19,476 nucleotides of DNA, taken from assembly GCA_002490725.1 (NCBI GenBank), contig DKUN01000021.1:1-19476 (forward strand), written 5' to 3'. The notes under the pieces were generated by a model. That model was not told where the DNA came from. It searched no databases and saw only the letters and a program-made list of their open reading frames with translations. Both the position numbers and the translations under genes were made by a program. Source of the DNA: Porphyromonadaceae bacterium UBA7203. Lineage in GTDB: Bacteria > Bacteroidota > Bacteroidia > Bacteroidales > Muribaculaceae. Each line of letters opens with the position of its first letter. The stretch's first letter is position 1. Below, one piece after another: positions 6,983 to 15,293 of this stretch.

Positions 6983-9337
6983 TCAGAGGCGCACCTTGCC
7001 CGAGGGGGTCACGTAGATGATGCCGTGGCGGGGAGAGGCCACGCGCCGTCCTTGCAGGTCGTAGTAGGGGCCGTCGGGGCGGGCTGAGGAGTCCGGCTCG
7101 ATTTCGGTTATGGCGTCGTCGGAGTCGGGTTCAGGAACGAAGGGTGTCGAGGCAGCCTTGTAGTCGTCGAGCGCATTGGCCGGCACGATAATGCGGACGT
7201 GGGGGTTCATGCGGTAAGAGGCTACGGCGATGTGGACGAACGGCACGGTTGTCGAGCGGAAGCGCAGGGTTTTGACGTTGCGCATGTAGCGGAGCGAGTG
7301 GAGGCCCAGCGAGGTCAGAGTTGCGGGGAAGTCGACCGAGGTGACGTCGTTGTTGTTGAGGAAGGTTTCGGCCTCGACAGTGCAGACCGGGAGCTTGCGT
7401 CCGTCGCTTAACGTTACTTCGTCAGGAATTACAACGTCGCCGGCATAGGTGAAGGGCACGATGCAGGCCGATTTGCCGTCGGCCGCTACGCTGCAGGCAA
7501 TGCCGTTGGCCACTTCGGCCACATTGACGCGCTTGCGTTCGGAAATGACGAGGTTATTGGTCGAAATGAAAGCTGCATCGTAGGTGCCGGCCGGAACGTC
7601 GGTCAGGTTGAATTCGTTGAGATACGGGAAGTTGCCCAGATAAGCGCCGTTGGTTGACTGCAGGGTCATTGTTTGCAGCTTAGAGGCCCACACGGGTTTG
7701 TCGCTGCCGGGAGCGAAGAGGGCGAAGCCTATCGAAACGGGTGTCGAGGCGTTGTCGTTGCGAATCGATGGCATGAGTTTCAGCGGTTTGTCTTTGAAAA
7801 TGATTGCCGGCACCGAAGTCGTTGCATCGCCGATGGTAATCTGGCCGGTGTGGGTGAAGCCGCTGTTGTTGACGGGGTCGGAGGTTACATTGACGTCGAA
7901 GATGGCATCGGGGCAGATTGCCTTTTCGTTCGAGTCGCAGATGTGCAGTTCATATGCTCCGGTCGGAATTGCGTCGCCCTTGTCGTTGATGAGCTTTATG
8001 CGGAACGTTTCACAGCGGGCATCGCCGGCAGCGACCGCGTAGGAGCGAACTTCGTCGCCGTAGGCAATCGGGCTTGAGGCACCGGGCTGGAACAGGAGCA
8101 GACGCGAGGCCACGGTGTAGAGGTCGGTGGAGCCACGGTTCACGGCGGTGAATTTCACCGTGGCTTCGTTGCCGGTCGACAGCGGCGAGATTTCAACATC
8201 GGTCATGGTCATATCGACCGGGAATTCGGGCGTGCGGACCTCGGTGTCGGGCAAATAGGTAGCACCGGGAGGAACTATGACCACAATCTGCTGCACCGTG
8301 TTGAATCCGCCGGGTCGGGCGCCGATGCCTACCTGGCCGGGCTTGAGCGATGTGAGCGAGAAGTAGCCGTCGCTCATGCCGCCCCATCCCCAGTTGATGT
8401 GGAAAAGGCCGTTGCCGTCATAGCCGTCGCAAACGAAGGCGTGACCGCCGCCCTGCTCGGTGTTGCCGCTGTAGAGCACTGGGCGTCCGGCGCAGAGTTC
8501 ATTGTATATAATCGTTTCCCACTGCTGAGTCTGATATCTCTCGCGGTCGCATATCGTCGTGTGCGAATCGTAGCCGAAGTATTGTTTCAGTGCGCCGGGA
8601 ATGTTCACGGGAATAGCGCTGCTTTCGCCTGGGCCATAGCTCATCTGCACCGATTTGCCGCAAGCCTCCATCAGTTCCGCAACAGCCTCTTTGGCCGCGG
8701 CCGAAGAACTGCTGTCATAGGTGTCGGTCATTGCGTCGAAGTCGAATTTCGCTGTGGCGAAGTTGAAGGTCTGGGTCGTGTTGTTGTAGAGTTTATAGCT
8801 TATCGAGCCGCTGCCCTTGGCGTAGCGGTGATGGTAGATAATCTGGGCCATTGCCGTGGCGACGCATCCGGTCGCCGCCGTGCTGCCATAGACCACCGGG
8901 CAGCGGTCGTTGTAGGGCGAGTTCTGATTCCATCGCGCCTTGACAATCGGTTCGACGGCACTCCAGTCGAGGTAATAATCAGGAGCGGAGTAGGTCGATG
9001 CTGCCGCAGTGACTGCGGAGGAGCTGTCGTAGAGGCTCAGAAGCCATTTCATTGCTTCGGGCATGGCCTCGGGGTCGAAGTTTCCGCTGCCGACCGATGC
9101 GAGCAGGGGCTCCATCGAGGGGTCGGAGGGCGTTATGATGAATCCGTTGTTGCCGTCGCGGTTGAAAACGTAGAGCGAGCCGTGTGTTCCCGCGTAGTCA
9201 TAGCGGGCTTCGGCCGAACGTGAGCGGGCTGTCGCATAGTCGTGTTCGAGCGCGCGTCTGAGGGCTTGGTCGGGAGTCAGCGGGGCTGCCATGCCGCTCA
9301 GCGAGGCGAGCAGCATAATCAATGCGGTTGATTTCAT
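6983..9337 (-). CDS. Secreted C10-family cysteine peptidase (SpeB/streptopain-like) with C-terminal leucine-rich repeat and tail
   Basis: This 784-residue secreted precursor starts at 9337 with a signal peptide (MKSTALIMLLASLSGMAA). A propeptide follows (about 20-115), containing the GSLYVFNRDGNNGFIITPSD segment typical of the SpeB prodomain. The peptidase domain (about 120-355) shows the oxyanion Gln in RWNQNSPYND (Q138), catalytic Cys in TGCVATAMAQ (C158), catalytic His in GGGHAFVCDGY (H299), and the NWGWGG loop (N315, W316). Beta-rich regions follow (365-620), then a BspA-type leucine-rich stretch (about 635-735) and a Bacteroidales-style terminal motif (YYDLQGRRV ... YVTPSGKVRL). The catalytic set is intact, so an active zymogen is likely. 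No adjacent inhibitor gene is seen. A longer frame from 9409 would bury the signal peptide and overlap the preceding gene. Confidence 0.93.
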   Translation of the reverse strand: MKSTALIMLLASLSGMAAPLTPDQALRRALEHDYATARSRSAEARYDYAGTHGSLYVFNRDGNNGFIITPSDPSMEPLLASVGSGNFDPEAMPEAMKWLLSLYDSSSAVTAAASTYSAPDYYLDWSAVEPIVKARWNQNSPYNDRCPVVYGSTAATGCVATAMAQIIYHHRYAKGSGSISYKLYNNTTQTFNFATAKFDFDAMTDTYDSSSSAAAKEAVAELMEACGKSVQMSYGPGESSAIPVNIPGALKQYFGYDSHTTICDRERYQTQQWETIIYNELCAGRPVLYSGNTEQGGGHAFVCDGYDGNGLFHINWGWGGMSDGYFSLTSLKPGQVGIGARPGGFNTVQQIVVIVPPGATYLPDTEVRTPEFPVDMTMTDVEISPLSTGNEATVKFTAVNRGSTDLYTVASRLLLFQPGASSPIAYGDEVRSYAVAAGDARCETFRIKLINDKGDAIPTGAYELHICDSNEKAICPDAIFDVNVTSDPVNNSGFTHTGQITIGDATTSVPAIIFKDKPLKLMPSIRNDNASTPVSIGFALFAPGSDKPVWASKLQTMTLQSTNGAYLGNFPYLNEFNLTDVPAGTYDAAFISTNNLVISERKRVNVAEVANGIACSVAADGKSACIVPFTYAGDVVIPDEVTLSDGRKLPVCTVEAETFLNNNDVTSVDFPATLTSLGLHSLRYMRNVKTLRFRSTTVPFVHIAVASYRMNPHVRIIVPANALDDYKAASTPFVPEPDSDDAITEIEPDSSARPDGPYYDLQGRRVASPRHGIIYVTPSGKVRL

Positions 9338-9371
9338 GGTTGTAAATAATAAGGTAGATTGGGTTGAATTG

Positions 9372-10130
9372 TTAGTTTTGATGTTTACGTTTGGACTCCA
9401 GCCGGTCAAGGAGCCGGGGCTTGACCTGATAGCGCAGGCTGTCGGGCAACATGCCGACGGTGGCTATGGCCAGGCGGTTCAGCAGGCCGTTGACGTATTG
9501 CTTGCGTCCTTTAAGAGCATGCCTGAGCGCGCTCTTGACAAACTTGCGGGGCGTTTGGGTGGCGCCGAGCCTGACGGCGAGCTTGCGCAGATTCATCGGC
9601 AGGCCGAACAGGGCGGTGTCGATGCCTCCCGGGCAAGCCACGGTCACGCTGACTCCGCGGTCTTTGAACTCGAGGCGCAGTGCGCGCGAAAACACGCGGA
9701 TGTAGGCTTTTGTGGCGCTGTAGAGCGCAATGCCCGGCATTGGCATCCAGCAACTCATGCTGCTCATGTTGAGAATGCGGCCCGAGCCGCGCTCGGCCAT
9801 TCGGGATCCGACCTCGCGGCATATGTGGGTCAGCGAGCGCATGTGCAGGTCGATGTAGAGGTCAATGCGTGCCGGCGTCATGTTGGTGACCGATGCGAAG
9901 TCGAATATCCCGGCATTGTTGATCCACAGGTCGGGCAGCACTCCGCGCCTGTCGAGCCGTTCGAGCAGCACGGCGGTGGCGTCGGCTTCGGTCAGGTCAA
10001 GTTCTATGGCGTCAGGATCGTCGGGCTGAGGTGTGCGGTCAACGGAGATGACCTGCCAGCCCGACTGGCGCAGCTGGCGGCAGAATTCGGCGCCGATGCC
10101 CGACGCTCCGCCCGTTACGAGAGCTATCAT
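9372..10130 (-). CDS. Short-chain dehydrogenase/reductase (SDR), NAD(P)-dependent
   Basis: This is a classical 252-residue SDR with a Rossmann fold. The cofactor motif TGGASGIG is at residues 6-13, NNAG at 71-74, the catalytic Ser is in NMSSMS (about 124), and the YSATK active-site Tyr and Lys are Y137 and K141. The post-catalytic PGG is at 167-169. The Asp at 31 after the second strand suggests a preference for NAD(H) over NADP(H). Its ATG overlaps the stop of the upstream OYE-type reductase gene (ATGA, 10127-10130), so the two are translationally coupled and may act on the same compound, one on a C=C bond and the other on a carbonyl or hydroxyl. The substrate is unknown. Confidence 0.93.
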   Translation of the reverse strand: MIALVTGGASGIGAEFCRQLRQSGWQVISVDRTPQPDDPDAIELDLTEADATAVLLERLDRRGVLPDLWINNAGIFDFASVTNMTPARIDLYIDLHMRSLTHICREVGSRMAERGSGRILNMSSMSCWMPMPGIALYSATKAYIRVFSRALRLEFKDRGVSVTVACPGGIDTALFGLPMNLRKLAVRLGATQTPRKFVKSALRHALKGRKQYVNGLLNRLAIATVGMLPDSLRYQVKPRLLDRLESKRKHQN

Positions 10131-11353
10131 TTTGAGGCGGCGGCTTTGCGTTTCAGTCCGTCGAGTTCACGGATGAGGCTTGCGGGCAGGTCGCCGGCAC
10201 AGTGATGGCAGGCCATTTCGCGCGAATACATGCGGGCTATGCAGTAGTTCACGTGGTCGCATCCGGCGCTTTCTTCGCCAGCGGCGAGCCGGTTGACGAA
10301 GTCGGGGCGGCGAAGCAGCGCACGGCCCATCTGTACGAATTCAAAGCCCTCGTCGAGCACGCGGTCAATTCCCGTGCGGGTTGAGCAGCCGCCGACGTAG
10401 ACCAGGGGCAGTTTCAGGGCCTTGCGGAATTCGCGGGCGTCGTCGAGAAAGTAGGTTTCGGTGTAGGGAACGGTTTGAATCATCCACTTGCCGGCCATTT
10501 TGACGCCATATTTCAGCCACCAGGGGTGCATGTAGTGGGTCATGGACTTGATTGGCATCGGGCCGCGCATCACATACATCGGCGCCTTGCTGACAAAGCC
10601 GCCGCTCAACACGAGGGCGTCGGCGCCGAGCTGTTCGAGCTCGCGGGCAATGGTGATGCCGTCTTCAATTTCGATGCCGCCACGGAAACCGTCGCGCATG
10701 TTGGTCTTTACGAGCACACCTACTTCGCCGTTGGCAGCCTTCATCACTTCCTCCATACACATTCTCATGAATTTCATGCGGTTGTCGAGCGAACCGCCGA
10801 ATTCGTCGCGCCGGCGGTTGGTGTAGGGCGACAGGAACTGCGAAATCAGATAGCCGTGGCCGGCGTGAATTTCCACGCAGTCAAAGCCGGCGTCCTTGGC
10901 CGTGCGGACCGCATCGCCGAAGGCGCGTGCCATCGGGGCGAGCTCATCCTTACGCATTCCTCTGACGGGAGTGGGAGAGTAGAGGTTAAAGCCGGTCGAG
11001 GCGCCGAGCGGAATTTCGCCGGCGGTGTTTTTGTGGCTCATGTTGCCGCAGTGGCCCAGCTGCACCGAGGCCTTGGCGCCGGCGCGGTGAATGTCGTCGG
11101 TGATTTCGCGCAGTGAGGCCGCGATTTCCGGACGCATCCAGAGCTGAGATTTGAACGACAGACCGTTGCGCGTAACCGAGGCGTAGGCCAGAGTGGTCAT
11201 GCCGACACCGCCTTCGGCAACGCTGACATGATAGTCGCGCAGCATTTTCGAGGGATTGTTGTCGGTGGCCATGCCTTCGAACGCGGCGGAGCGGATGGTG
11301 CGGTTGCGAAGCTCGATGGGGCCGATTTTGGCCGGGGTGAATAGCGTGCTCAT
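10127..11353 (-). CDS. NADH:flavin oxidoreductase, Old Yellow Enzyme family
   Basis: This is a 408-residue FMN-dependent TIM-barrel ene-reductase. The opening FTPAKIGPIELRNRTIRSA, the core HAGHGYLISQFLSPYTNRR (163-181) with FGGSLDNR (185-192), and GFEFVQMGRALLRRPDF near the C-terminus (about 335-352) are standard for the family. OYE-like enzymes reduce activated C=C bonds of enones, dienoyl compounds or steroids with NAD(P)H. There is no fused C-terminal FAD/NAD domain, so it is the single-domain type. The tail carries C365-x5-C371-x10-C382-x2-C385. Where relatives, as I recall, have a CxxCxxC cluster here, residue 368 is Val, encoded by GTG. The downstream SDR gene overlaps its stop codon. 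Confidence 0.93.
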   Translation of the reverse strand: MSTLFTPAKIGPIELRNRTIRSAAFEGMATDNNPSKMLRDYHVSVAEGGVGMTTLAYASVTRNGLSFKSQLWMRPEIAASLREITDDIHRAGAKASVQLGHCGNMSHKNTAGEIPLGASTGFNLYSPTPVRGMRKDELAPMARAFGDAVRTAKDAGFDCVEIHAGHGYLISQFLSPYTNRRRDEFGGSLDNRMKFMRMCMEEVMKAANGEVGVLVKTNMRDGFRGGIEIEDGITIARELEQLGADALVLSGGFVSKAPMYVMRGPMPIKSMTHYMHPWWLKYGVKMAGKWMIQTVPYTETYFLDDAREFRKALKLPLVYVGGCSTRTGIDRVLDEGFEFVQMGRALLRRPDFVNRLAAGEESAGCDHVNYCIARMYSREMACHHCAGDLPASLIRELDGLKRKAAASK

Positions 11354-11425
11354 ATTTTAAGGTATAAATAGGTGTGGTGAGAGATAGAGATGTTCGTTAG
11401 GTGATTTAAAGTCTGGGGGCCGGTG

Positions 11426-12028
11426 TCAGAGCAGCGCGAGGGCGCGCTTGATGGCGTTTTCGAGACTGCAGGCCGGGTCGGCGGCAAAGACCTTGTCGAG
11501 CGCCTTCTGGGCCTGGGCTTTCTGATAGCCGAGAATGACCAGGGCCGCCAGCGCCTCGGAGCGTGTCTCGGAGTCGGCTGTGGTGTCGGCCGGCGCCGTT
11601 TCGTCTGCGGCCAGTGCGGCGAGTTCGGCGGCATGGATTTTGTCTTTCAGGTCAATGATTATGCGCTGGGCCGTTTTTAAGCCGATGCCCTTGATGCTTT
11701 TGAGCTTGTTGGCGTCGCCTGCGGTGATGCACATTTGCAGCCGGGCCGGATTGAGCGACGACAGGATTACGCGGGCCGTGTTGGGACCCACGCCGCTGAC
11801 GCCGATGAGCATTCTGAAAAACGTGCGCTCTTCTTCGCTGAAAAAGCCGTAAAGGTCATGGGCGTCCTCGCGAATAACCTCGTGAACAAGCAGTTTCGCT
11901 TCCTTTAGCGTTGAAATTGCCGAATAGGTGTTGACGGATATGTTGAGCAGATAGCCGAGGCCGGCAACGTCGACCACGGCTTCTGTAGGCGATATGCGGG
12001 CCAGCGGGCCGGAAACGTAGTCAAGCAT
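11426..12028 (-). CDS. ruvA: Holliday junction DNA helicase subunit RuvA
   Basis: RuvA binds four-way DNA junctions as a tetramer and directs the RuvB motor during branch migration in recombination and repair. The 200-residue length is normal. The N-terminal OB-fold spans about 1-63 (MLDYVSGPLARISPTEAVVDVAGLGY). Two helix-hairpin-helix motifs follow (GVSGVGPNTA near 75-84 and SIKGIGLKTAQ near 110-120), and the RuvB-binding domain III is at about 150-200, after an Ala/Thr-rich linker. The start overlaps the stop of the GlmU-like gene by 8 bases, so the two are coupled. ruvB and ruvC are not in this window, as is common in Bacteroidetes. Confidence 0.96.
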   Translation of the reverse strand: MLDYVSGPLARISPTEAVVDVAGLGYLLNISVNTYSAISTLKEAKLLVHEVIREDAHDLYGFFSEEERTFFRMLIGVSGVGPNTARVILSSLNPARLQMCITAGDANKLKSIKGIGLKTAQRIIIDLKDKIHAAELAALAADETAPADTTADSETRSEALAALVILGYQKAQAQKALDKVFAADPACSLENAIKRALALL

Positions 12029-13169
12029 CAGGTTCGTTATTGTAAAGGTGTGTTATGATGTCAATGTCTTCGGGTGTGATTTCGACGCCTCGGTGGCTCA
12101 TGGCTATAGTGGCGGTCTGAATCATTTTTTTGAGAATTACGCGGCCGGTGGTCTGAAGTCCACCGTCGGTAAATGATGCCACGAACGGGCGCGGATAGCC
12201 GAAGCCGTGAATGTTGCAGCCTACGCCGACCACTGTAGCCGTGTTGAACGTCGTGTTGATGGCCGCCTTGGTGTGGTCGCCCATTATCAGGCCGCAGAAT
12301 TGCAGGCCCGTGCGCTCGAAGCGCCGTGAACCGTAGTTCCAGAGTCGAATTTCGGAGTAGTCGTTTTTGAGGTTCGAGGCCACGCACTCGGCACCGATGT
12401 TGACCCATCGGCCTATTACGGCGTCGCCCAGGAAGCCGTCGTGCTGCTTGTTGGCGTAGCCGAGAAACACGGTGTTGCTGATTTCGCCGCCCACGCGGGT
12501 CACCGGGCCCAGACACGTGCCGGGAAGCAGGCGCGCGCCGGCTCTGACGCGACATGAGGGACCGACAGCTACGGGCCCTCGGAGAACCACGGCCTCCTGC
12601 ACTTCGGCTCCGGCGCCAATATAGACGGGGCCGGTCTTGGTGTTGATGAACACGCCTTCGACTTCGGCACCGGGTTCGATGAACAGGCGCGCCGGGTCGC
12701 CTATGAGCGTGCAGCTGTCGGGCAGCGGGGCCGATTCGCGGCCGGCTGTCAGCAGGTCGAAGTCGGCGGTGATTCTCGCCTTGCTCGAGCGGAAAATGTC
12801 GGGCAGAGAGCGGTAGGCAGTGATGTCGCCGTTGAAAGTGCGTGCGGTAACCGGTTCGCCCATGACGGCGATTGTGGTGCCGTCGGCGTCGGTGAGATAT
12901 TCGTCATCCTCAAGAGCGGCGACGGCGTCGGCCAATGCGCGGTCGGGAACCACGTGGCCGCAGACTTTGAGCCGGCCTTCGCCGCGCGGGTATTTTGCCG
13001 CCAGGTAAGGTTCGGTTTCATAGCCGATCGTTGCGCCCGGAATCAGGCGCTGCCAGCGCTCGGCTATAGTGTCGCAGATGCCTGCCGGAAGCGCGCCTGC
13101 GGGGCAGGTCAGCGTCAGCGGTTTGAGGTTGGTGCGAATGGGTTCTATGTCTTCGAGAATAATGTGCAT
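12021..13169 (-). CDS. GlmU-like putative sugar nucleotidyltransferase/acyltransferase (Bacteroidetes type)
   Basis: This 382-residue protein resembles the Bacteroidetes GlmU-related family: a degenerate N-terminal nucleotidyltransferase-like region (about 1-150) followed by a left-handed beta-helix of hexapeptide repeats (about 165-345: PVYIGAGAEVQ, PVAVGPSCRV, DGFLGDAVIGRWVNIGAECV, TVVGVGCNIHG). Conserved KQHDGFLGDA and MGDHTKAAINTTFNT segments resemble the GlmU acetyltransferase end. The N-terminus lacks the usual GxGTRM loop of true GlmU uridylyltransferases, so UDP-GlcNAc synthesis is doubtful. A sugar-phosphate acyltransferase role is more likely. It begins 3 bases after the antiporter stop and overlaps ruvA by 8 bases, which places it inside a long operon. 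Confidence 0.88.
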   Translation of the reverse strand: MHIILEDIEPIRTNLKPLTLTCPAGALPAGICDTIAERWQRLIPGATIGYETEPYLAAKYPRGEGRLKVCGHVVPDRALADAVAALEDDEYLTDADGTTIAVMGEPVTARTFNGDITAYRSLPDIFRSSKARITADFDLLTAGRESAPLPDSCTLIGDPARLFIEPGAEVEGVFINTKTGPVYIGAGAEVQEAVVLRGPVAVGPSCRVRAGARLLPGTCLGPVTRVGGEISNTVFLGYANKQHDGFLGDAVIGRWVNIGAECVASNLKNDYSEIRLWNYGSRRFERTGLQFCGLIMGDHTKAAINTTFNTATVVGVGCNIHGFGYPRPFVASFTDGGLQTTGRVILKKMIQTATIAMSHRGVEITPEDIDIITHLYNNEPDA

Positions 13170-13172
13170 TGC

Positions 13173-15278
13173 TTAGAGGCGTTTGCGAGTTCGGGGGCGG
13201 AGCAGTGCCGCCAGGCGCCGCGGCCATGCGGGCGCCGACGTCGGGTCTGCGCCTGTCGGGTCGACAAACGACATGACGTCGACGTTTTTGTCGCTCTGTT
13301 CCGGGAACACGACTATCAGATTAGACTGTGTGAAGTATTTTTGCAGGAAGATGTGCGTGTCGTCGATTTCCGGGCTGTAGCTGATTGAGCCGGGACGCGC
13401 TGAAACGACGGCAAGCAGGTCGTCGTCGGCTATGCGGTTGGCCATCAGCACGAAGTCGTCCCACTGCTCGACGCTGCGGAATTCCAGTCGGAGTTCAATG
13501 CGCTCGCGCGCCAGTATTCCGGCAATGATGCGCGAAACTTCGGGATGGCAGATGACTATGACGCGGGTGCCGAGGTTGCGCGCCAGGCGTCCGAGGGTTA
13601 TGACCCAAAGGCGGAAGCCGCTTTCGAATTCAGCCTTGAGGGGCACGACGACGACCATGCGGCGCAGCGTGTTGACCGGGTTAAACAGGCGGCAGATGAA
13701 AATCATGCGGTTGGTCGACTCGAGGATATGCTCCATTTTCGAGCCGAAAAATGAGTCGACCAGCGAGGCGCGGCGGTGCAGGCCCATGACCACGCAGTTG
13801 ACGTCGCGCTCATTGATGGTGTTGAGCAGTCCGGCGGCCACGTTCATGTCGAAGCGCTCAATGGTGGTTACGGGCACGTCGACCGTGGCCGATGCCTCGC
13901 GGGCCAGTTTCAGCGAAGCGTCGCTGTTGGTGCGTGCGGAGGCTGAGTTCGACGTGCGCACGTGGACGGCGAGCAGGTTGCTGTCGGGGCGCTCCGAGGG
14001 GTGGAGCATCATGGCCACTTCCATCAGCGCCACGGCGGTGACGGGGCTGTCGACCGGCACGAGCGTATTGTCGGCATGGTCGTTGTCGACCGCGGGCGCG
14101 TCTTCGAGCATGTGGAGCTTGATCCGGCCCGCGGCGCCCGAGGTGGCCATCGGCGCGATTGCACACGTTATCAGAATCATCAACACAGTGGCGTTGAGCA
14201 TCGATGTGTCGAGCAGCCCGAAGTTATATCCTACCGACACGACGGCGAGGGCCACTGCGGTGTGGGCCGTTGTCAGGCCGAACATAATCTGGCTGTCGTC
14301 GCGCCCCATGCCGTAGATTCTGGCCGTAGCCCATGCCGCGAGCCATTTTGCCATCAGCGCCACGGCGAGCATGACGCCGGCGAGTCTGAGCGTATCGGCC
14401 GAGGCGATGACGCGCATGTCGATCATCATGCCGATGCCTATGAGGAAGTAGGGTATGAACAGGGCGTTGCCAACGAATTCAAGCCGCGACATCAGCGGCG
14501 ACGTGTTGGGCACGAAGCGGTTCAGCACCAGGCCGGCAAAGAAGGCGCCGAGCACCCCCTCGAGACCGATGGCCTGGGCGAGCCATGCAGCGAAAAACAC
14601 CAGCGCGAGGATGAACACGAACTGGGTTACGCGGTCGGAATAGCGGCGCAGAAAGCGGCGCGCCAGCCAGCGGTAGCAGGCGGTGACGCCCAGACAGAAT
14701 GCGGTCAACTTCAGTAGCAGCAGCGAAATCTGCACGAACGAGAAGTAGCCGTTGATGTGGACGTTGACAGCCGTTGCCAGGGTCAGCAGTGCGCCAATCA
14801 CGGCAATGATGGTGCCGACAATGGCCATCAGCACGGCCGGGGCCTTGGTTATGCCGAAGCGCACGGCTACAGGATAGGAAATCAGCGTGTGGGAGGCATA
14901 CATCGACGCCAGCAGCAGCGCCGTAACCAGGTCGGTGCGGAAGAAATAGATGGCCGACATGAAGCCGAGCACCAGCGGAATCAGGAATGTCAGGAGTCCG
15001 AACACGATGCCGCGCTTCAGGTTGCGCTTCAGGTGGAACAAGTCAATCTCGATTGCGGCCAGAAACATCAGGTAAAGCAGGCCTACCTGTCCGAAAATCT
15101 TGAACGATGCGTCGTCGTCGAGCACGTGAAATCCGTAGGGGCCAACGCAGACTCCGGCTGCAATCATGCCGATGATGTGGGGTATTTTCAGGCGGTTGAG
15201 CAGCAGCGGCGCCAGCAGTATGATGGCCAGCACTACGAAAAATATCAGTGTGGGATCCGTTATGAGCGCTGACTTCAT
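13173..15278 (-). CDS. CPA2-type cation:proton antiporter with C-terminal regulatory region
   Basis: This 701-residue inner-membrane protein has about 12 hydrophobic helices (residues 8-385) of the CPA2 monovalent cation:H+ antiporter fold. Landmarks are LMFLAAIEIDL (70-80), GLEGVLGAFFAGLVLNR (238-254) and the TM10 Lys in MAKWLA (K311). The cytoplasmic tail (about 400-690) looks like two universal-stress-protein-like domains (LLAVHVRTSN ... CVVMGLHRRAS; RMVVVVPLKAEF ... RVIVICHPE), as in related Bacteroidetes antiporters. The helix that should carry the ion-binding Asp reads GTIIAVIGALL (155-165), with Val at position 160. Transport could therefore be altered. The gene lies 15 bases after the tonB-like gene and 3 before the GlmU-like gene. 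Confidence 0.9.
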   Translation of the reverse strand: MKSALITDPTLIFFVVLAIILLAPLLLNRLKIPHIIGMIAAGVCVGPYGFHVLDDDASFKIFGQVGLLYLMFLAAIEIDLFHLKRNLKRGIVFGLLTFLIPLVLGFMSAIYFFRTDLVTALLLASMYASHTLISYPVAVRFGITKAPAVLMAIVGTIIAVIGALLTLATAVNVHINGYFSFVQISLLLLKLTAFCLGVTACYRWLARRFLRRYSDRVTQFVFILALVFFAAWLAQAIGLEGVLGAFFAGLVLNRFVPNTSPLMSRLEFVGNALFIPYFLIGIGMMIDMRVIASADTLRLAGVMLAVALMAKWLAAWATARIYGMGRDDSQIMFGLTTAHTAVALAVVSVGYNFGLLDTSMLNATVLMILITCAIAPMATSGAAGRIKLHMLEDAPAVDNDHADNTLVPVDSPVTAVALMEVAMMLHPSERPDSNLLAVHVRTSNSASARTNSDASLKLAREASATVDVPVTTIERFDMNVAAGLLNTINERDVNCVVMGLHRRASLVDSFFGSKMEHILESTNRMIFICRLFNPVNTLRRMVVVVPLKAEFESGFRLWVITLGRLARNLGTRVIVICHPEVSRIIAGILARERIELRLEFRSVEQWDDFVLMANRIADDDLLAVVSARPGSISYSPEIDDTHIFLQKYFTQSNLIVVFPEQSDKNVDVMSFVDPTGADPTSAPAWPRRLAALLRPRTRKRL

Positions 15279-15293
15279 GGTGTCGGGTGGGGG

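Noticed and set aside
8399..9223. A 274-codon plus-strand open frame inside the C10 peptidase gene
   Set aside because: The translation is Ala/Val-rich and without motifs, while the minus strand carries catalytic residues of the peptidase in order.
9338..9409. A 24-residue N-terminal extension of the C10 peptidase
   Set aside because: It would place the signal peptide internally and overlap the end of the SDR gene. The ATG at 9337 gives a normal signal peptide.
13432..14717. Two long plus-strand frames opposite the antiporter gene
   Set aside because: Both are low-complexity Arg/Ser- or His-rich translations typical of antisense frames. The antiporter helices are clear on the minus strand.
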